Source: Treponema sp. (GTDB lineage Bacteria; Spirochaetota; Spirochaetia; Treponematales; Breznakiellaceae). Taken from it: a stretch of DNA of 27,635 nucleotides. Positions 24,444 through 27,635 of this stretch are shown one piece after another. The stretch lies in contig JAISZZ010000191.1 of NCBI GenBank assembly GCA_031284385.1, positions 1 through 27,635 of the forward strand, written 5' to 3'. Under the pieces are notes generated by a model. It ran no database searches, was not told the origin of the DNA, and saw only the letters and a program-made list of their open reading frames with translations. The stretch's first letter is position 1, and every line of letters starts with the position of its first letter. Made by a program: the position numbers and the translations under genes.

Positions 24444-25198
24444 TTAACATAATCCCTATAGTTTTGTAGTATAATATTGTGATTTTTAATATAGTCTGCT
24501 ACTTTTTTGCTTGTAAGAATTTCAAGCTCGTTAGTCCGGGCGATGTTGTAAGAACTCATGCTGATTATTGTTTTATCTAAAAAAGCCGGATGCGCCATTA
24601 TTTCAAGACTTTCCGTGCCTTTATTGCGTTCCAAAATCTCTATGAAACTTTCATCCGTAAGATCATTACCGTAAAAATCCATGCTGAAACGCTCTGTTGA
24701 ACAAATATCTGGATATGAGCGCGTAAAATCTTCTTTCAAGCCGGCGCGTATGGGAAGCCCGTATTCACCGGCCAGTTTTTTCACAACCTCAAAAGGTCCG
24801 TTTTGCAAATGAAAATGGTGATGACTGTCGCAATGCGTCAGCTTAATGCCGGCATCACACACTTTATTGAGCTGCGCCCGTAATTCAATTTCCATTTCAC
24901 CGTAATCTATCTGTTTATTTTTTACCATATCAAAAAACTTTCCCTGTTTAAAAAATGAGCCGTCCGCTTCCGTCAGCGTTTTTTTGGGGCCGGTAAGCGC
25001 GGCGCCGCTGGTCATAACAAGATGAATTCCTATACCCAGAGAATCATATTTTTTTGATAAAGCCGCAGCGTGTTCAAATCCGGGCGTATTACTCATAATC
25101 GTTGTGGAACGTACAATACCGCCGGTAAACGACTTCACTATTCCAAGATTTACAGCTTCCGATAAACCAAAATCATCCGCATTGACAATTAATTTCAT
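24428..25198 (-). CDS. chbG: ChbG/YdjC-family carbohydrate deacetylase
   Basis: This 256-residue metal-dependent deacetylase of the YdjC/ChbG family has IVNADDFGLS at residues 4-13, GIHL with H59, and HCDSHHHFH at 122-130, the residues expected to hold the metal. In E. coli, ChbG removes an acetyl group from chitobiose-6-phosphate, which is needed for cleavage by the GH4 enzyme ChbF and for induction. I chose the ATG at 25198 because AGAGGG lies upstream; a longer frame to 25237 starts inside a hairpin. The gene overlaps GH4 by 16 bases and is separated from IIC by a 182-base gap containing a palindromic element. Confidence 0.88.
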   Translation of the reverse strand: MKLIVNADDFGLSEAVNLGIVKSFTGGIVRSTTIMSNTPGFEHAAALSKKYDSLGIGIHLVMTSGAALTGPKKTLTEADGSFFKQGKFFDMVKNKQIDYGEMEIELRAQLNKVCDAGIKLTHCDSHHHFHLQNGPFEVVKKLAGEYGLPIRAGLKEDFTRSYPDICSTERFSMDFYGNDLTDESFIEILERNKGTESLEIMAHPAFLDKTIISMSSYNIARTNELEILTSKKVADYIKNHNIILQNYRDYVKCGKS

Positions 25199-25226
25199 AA
25201 TTCTGCCCTCTAATCTTTTAAATAAT

Positions 25227-25256
25227 TTGTCCGGCAATCAACTAACTGCCGGACAA
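25227..25256. repeat. Hairpin upstream of chbG
   Basis: TTGTCCGGCA and TGCCGGACAA form a perfect 10-bp stem with a 10-base loop between IIC and chbG. On the transcribed strand it is followed by the AT-rich ATTATTTAAAAG. It could cause partial termination after IIC. TTGTCCGGCAAT also occurs upstream of lysC. Confidence 0.5.
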
Positions 25257-25257
25257 T

Positions 25258-25380
25258 CCAATATAGCTGTTCAAAAACTGATGTTTTAAACAAATCGCAC
25301 TTAAAGTACCACGCATTTTGCACAGCGTTTGCTGCGGCTTGCGAGAACCAATAAGGTTCTTGAACAAGTCTAATAACTAT
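25258..25380 (+). repeat. Palindromic interspersed element, copy R3, antisense inside the PTS operon
   Basis: It begins AATATAGCTGTTCAAAAAC and ends CTTGAACAAGTCTAATAACT, matching both ends of copies R2 and R4, with CACAGCGTTTGCTGCGG in between. The orientation is opposite to the surrounding operon, and it fills the gap between IIC and chbG up to the IIC stop codon. The 5' stem carries mismatches in this copy. Confidence 0.8.
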
Positions 25381-26643
25381 CTACGCTTTTTCCTTTTCTA
25401 CTTCTAATTTATCCGCGATTTTGATGAAAGGCAGATATATTATTATCATAATGACTAGATTTATAGCCTGTAAAATGCATGCCCTCCAGTCACCGCCGGT
25501 TGAAAGAAAACCAGACAGGAATGGAGGCGTAGCCCAAGGAATAATCGCTACCGTTCTCGATACCAATCCCACATCCGTAGCGATATAGCTTATTATCGTG
25601 AGTAGTATCGGGCCAAAAATAAACGGAATCGCAAAAATAGGATTTAACACTATAGGCATACCAAATATAACCGGCTCGTTAATTTCAAAAGCGCCGGGGC
25701 CTATACAAGTTTTGCCAAGCGTGCGGTACAGTTTTGATTTTGAAACCATAAAAATAGCTATTAGCATACCGAGTGTCGCGCCGGAACCGCCCAGATGTAT
25801 GAAAGTGTCTAGGAAAGGTTTCGTCATGATGTGTGGAGGCTGAGTACCAGCCGCGAATGCCGCCATATTTTCGGTCATCAAATTCAATGAAATCGGCTCC
25901 AACACTCCCCCTACTATGCTTGGGCCGTGGAGTCCCAGTATCCAGAAAAATTGATTTAGGAATACCAGAATGATGCCCGACCATAGGGAATCGGACGCTT
26001 TAATCAAGGGCAGGAAAAGCGTGTTGAGGAACGCAAAAATATTGTTGCCTGTTATTCCCTGAATAATAATGCCGGTAAGCGAAATTATTGAAATTGTGAG
26101 TCCGGCTGGAATTAAAACAGAGAACGATTTACCGACCGCCGGTGGAACACTGTCTGGAAGCGTGATAAGAAGGCGCTTATTCCGGTTAAATCTTATGAAT
26201 AATTCTCCGGCGATAAGCGGAATAATAATAGCGACAAATAAACTGTTTGTGCTTGTGAGCGACCAGTTTATATATCCCCACGCAGGAGAGCCGTTTACTT
26301 CCGCCGTCTGCGGAATGATTGCCAAATATGAGGCAAGCGCGACAAAACCCGTCCTAAATTCGTCGCCATCATAGGCTTTCGCCAAATGGTAGCCTATTGA
26401 AAATACGGCAAACAAAGCCAGAAACCCAAAAGTTCCCCACCACACAAAGTTACATAATTCAACTATGAAAGACGGTAAAATGTCAGTCCAACCAGGTATA
26501 GGTATATTCTTCAATATCAAGGCGGCTGAGCCTGCCATAATCAATGGCATTAAAGAAATAAAACCGTCTTTTACCGCTCCTAAATGCCGCTGTGAACCGA
26601 TGCGGGCACCAACTTCTGTCATCTTATCAACAAATGCACTCAT
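25381..26643 (-). CDS. PTS lactose/cellobiose-family IIC permease
   Basis: This 420-residue membrane protein has about ten hydrophobic segments and should translocate and phosphorylate a beta-linked disaccharide, as ChbC/CelB do. GSQRHLGAVKDGFISLMPLIMAGS near residues 16-39, LLITLPDSVPPAVGKSF near 160, FLNQFFWILGLHGPSIVGG near 228-247 and the segment FEINEPVIFGMPIVLNPIFAIPF near 325 are signature stretches of the family. GAGGAA stands six bases before the ATG. It is the first gene of the operon and probably reads into chbG across the inserted element. The sugar is inferred from the neighbours as diacetylchitobiose; cellobiose remains possible. Confidence 0.93.
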   Translation of the reverse strand: MSAFVDKMTEVGARIGSQRHLGAVKDGFISLMPLIMAGSAALILKNIPIPGWTDILPSFIVELCNFVWWGTFGFLALFAVFSIGYHLAKAYDGDEFRTGFVALASYLAIIPQTAEVNGSPAWGYINWSLTSTNSLFVAIIIPLIAGELFIRFNRNKRLLITLPDSVPPAVGKSFSVLIPAGLTISIISLTGIIIQGITGNNIFAFLNTLFLPLIKASDSLWSGIILVFLNQFFWILGLHGPSIVGGVLEPISLNLMTENMAAFAAGTQPPHIMTKPFLDTFIHLGGSGATLGMLIAIFMVSKSKLYRTLGKTCIGPGAFEINEPVIFGMPIVLNPIFAIPFIFGPILLTIISYIATDVGLVSRTVAIIPWATPPFLSGFLSTGGDWRACILQAINLVIMIIIYLPFIKIADKLEVEKEKA

Positions 26644-26677
26644 ATATAATTCCTCGCCTTTAAATTAATTATGTCTT

Positions 26678-26707
26678 ATAATAAAACATATCGATATATT
26701 GTACCAA
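26678..26707 (-). promoter_or_regulatory. Promoter of the chitobiose-type PTS operon
   Basis: On the minus strand TTGGTA (26702-26707), an 18-base spacer and TATTAT (26678-26683) form a candidate promoter. ATATCGATAT, a perfect palindrome, lies in the spacer (26689-26698) and could be part of an operator. No regulator gene is next to the operon. Confidence 0.45.
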
Positions 26708-26834
26708 ATGCGCGGTGACTTGTCAAACAAATTGTCGTTAACTTGTTGCTGCTGAGTAGACAGAACAAAACCAGCATAGTAGGGGATAAAAACCTTGTTA
26801 TTCGCAGCGGGGAGGGAGTGGCTGCCGTGCGGCT

Positions 26835-27182
26835 TCAAACAGGAATTGCGTCGCTGGAGCGGTAGGCCAAATAATCTACATAGCGCTGAAAAAATTTCCC
26901 TTTGGGAGATTCTACTATGCTGAAACCGGCTTCACAGGCGCAGTCATTGGGCCTGACCCAGCATGCCTCCACAAGCAAATCGAATTCTCCAATATTTGAG
27001 TCCTGCTCCGGCTTGATACGCACCGTATAATGTTTCCCTTGTTCAACGTCGATCATCATGGTATGCTCTATCCGGCAGCCTGAAACGCTTATATCTTTCA
27101 AAAGAGCGCCGCCTATAAAAGCGTTTCGCATGAGCGCGGTCGCCAGTGTCTTGAATCTCTTATTTTTTCTTTCTTGGAGCAT
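26835..27182 (-). CDS. PilZ-domain protein (probable cyclic-di-GMP receptor)
   Basis: This 115-residue single-domain protein has both PilZ binding motifs: RxxxR at residues 5-9 (RKNKR) and DxSxxG at 30-35 (DISVSG), followed by beta-strand-rich sequence (HYTVRIKPEQ, then LLVEACWVRP). It should bind cyclic-di-GMP and pass the signal to a partner, often for motility or surface functions. No ribosome-binding site is visible before the ATG. A weak promoter (TTGCTG, 17 bases, TATGTT ending at 27199) would give a leader of about 10 bases. A sequence resembling the 3' half of the 55-bp purB/leuB block occurs upstream at 27244-27271 in the same orientation relative to the gene. Confidence 0.85.
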   Translation of the reverse strand: MLQERKNKRFKTLATALMRNAFIGGALLKDISVSGCRIEHTMMIDVEQGKHYTVRIKPEQDSNIGEFDLLVEACWVRPNDCACEAGFSIVESPKGKFFQRYVDYLAYRSSDAIPV

Positions 27183-27326
27183 GACGAATTAGTAGCACAA
27201 CATAGGCAAATACGCAAGAGGCAGCAATCGGTTTCCATGATAACGTGATGCCTAAAAATAAAGCCTAGCCGAAAGAGCGGATTACAGCCGTGAAATTCGG
27301 CAATAGTCCAGAATATTCCAGTCCGC

Positions 27327-27388
27327 CGCCATAGAATAAACCCATGAGGGGGGACGATTTCCATACCTTTTGCGGCACACAGCCGCTT
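27327..27388 (+). repeat. 62-bp interspersed repeat, copy 2
   Basis: It matches 22038-22099 at 52 of 62 positions. In this copy GGGGGGACGA at 27349-27358 can pair, with a small bulge, with TCGTCC and CCCCCC starting at about 27391, giving a long stem. Confidence 0.8.
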
Positions 27389-27472
27389 TTTCGTCCGTCC
27401 CCCCTGTCTCCAGCCGCCGCTTACGCGCCGTCTTCCGCCACCCCCCAAAAATCCACCTACCCCAAGAAAAGG

Positions 27473-27521
27473 GTCCGCGAATTACACGAATTACGCGAAT
27501 TGACGCTAATAATTCACGGAC
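27473..27521. repeat. Hairpin repeat with CGCGAATTACACGAATTA core, copy 2
   Basis: The arms GTCCGCGAATTA (27473-27484) and TAATTCACGGAC (27510-27521) pair with one mismatch. The CGCGAATTACACGAATTA core is identical to the copy after purB. Confidence 0.7.
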
Positions 27522-27534
27522 GCTAATCCGGCGC

Positions 27535-27564
27535 TTGACGCACCTTTCCAGTTTATGCTATACT
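27535..27564 (+). promoter_or_regulatory. Promoter of the gene at the right edge
   Basis: TTGACG (27535-27540), an 18-base spacer and TATACT (27559-27564) are close to consensus. The ATG at 27571 is the seventh base after the box, exactly where transcription should start. TTCCCCT (27564-27570) and AGGGGAA (27580-27586) form an inverted repeat around the start codon, which may be an operator. Confidence 0.6.
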
Positions 27565-27570
27565 TCCCCT

Positions 27571-27635
27571 ATGACTAACAGGGGAACGGGATACGCCGCG
27601 GTATATACCGGCAGATTATTTTCAAGCGGACTAAA
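27571..27635 (+). CDS. Start of an unknown gene (runs off right edge)
   Basis: The frame ATG ACT AAC is open for 21 codons to the edge; the peptide starts MTNRGTGYAAVYTGRLFSSG. I do not recognise it. The near-consensus promoter directly before the ATG is the main support. There is no upstream ribosome-binding site, so the mRNA would be leaderless. Confidence 0.45.
   Translation, partial: MTNRGTGYAAVYTGRLFSSGL

Larger units (their letters stand above)
27183..27570. other. Repeat-filled gap at right end
   Basis: No supported gene. It contains a degenerate relative of the 55-bp block (27244-27271), a 62-bp repeat copy (27327-27388), a hairpin repeat (27473-27521) and the promoter of the gene at 27571. 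A long minus-strand frame (27113-27448) reads through the repeat and is not called. Confidence 0.6.

Noticed and set aside
27113..27448. 111-residue minus-strand frame
   Set aside because: It overlaps the PilZ gene start and the 62-bp repeat, and has a low-complexity N-terminus.

Overview
This window comes from a bacterial chromosome of roughly balanced to slightly AT-rich composition. I infer a spirochaete of the Treponema type, with moderate confidence. The support is the many lipoproteins with spirochaete-like lipoboxes, poly-G tracts, a large secreted ankyrin protein, several short interspersed repeat families, and a mix of amino-acid uptake and sugar PTS genes. No rRNA, tRNA or CRISPR array was recognised, and the species is not proven.

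Layout. The left edge (1-72, minus) is the N-terminus of an IS5-like transposase. purB follows. After a repeat-rich gap comes a branched-chain amino-acid ABC transporter operon (livJ-livH-livM-livG-livF, 2052-6758), to which an AT-rich solute-binding lipoprotein gene (6745-8004) is translationally attached. Next is a lipoprotein gene (8443-9193) broken by a 15-G tract, a strong candidate for phase variation. rlmE (minus) and a polyprenyl synthase gene (plus) diverge at about 9866. cstA and a small flavin-type oxidase follow on plus and converge on a minus pair, a J-domain protein and a Gfo/Idh oxidoreductase. A 600-bp gap with an array of hairpins precedes an isolated leuB. lysC and a small lipoprotein gene form a coupled minus pair. 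A 969-residue secreted protein with about 26 ankyrin-type units occupies 18809-21718. The last large block (22358-26643, minus) is a chitobiose/cellobiose-type PTS operon: IIC, ChbG deacetylase, GH4 phospho-beta-glycosidase, IIB, IIA. A PilZ protein and the start of a further gene at 27571 end the window.

How the genes work together. The LIV transporter imports branched-chain amino acids or related compounds, while leuB and lysC belong to leucine and aspartate-family synthesis. The PTS block should import and phosphorylate a disaccharide; ChbG beside a GH4 enzyme points to N,N'-diacetylchitobiose. The cell would then deacetylate it and cleave it in the cytoplasm.

The most unusual content is non-coding. 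(1) A 115-130 bp element with terminal inverted repeats and two stem-loops is present four times. Three copies end just before the ribosome-binding site of a gene, two copies lie inside operons, and the best stem shows a compensatory base change between copies. (2) The G15 tract sits in a lipoprotein gene whose promoter spacer also carries a T8 run. (3) Several genes have a -10 box only 5-9 bases before the ATG and no Shine-Dalgarno sequence, suggesting leaderless mRNAs. (4) A near-identical 55-bp block lies about 30 bp upstream of the -10 boxes of both purB and leuB. (5) Five consecutive hairpins lie in 146 bp at 14915-15060. (6) A three-arm, mutually exclusive inverted repeat lies at 8174-8208.
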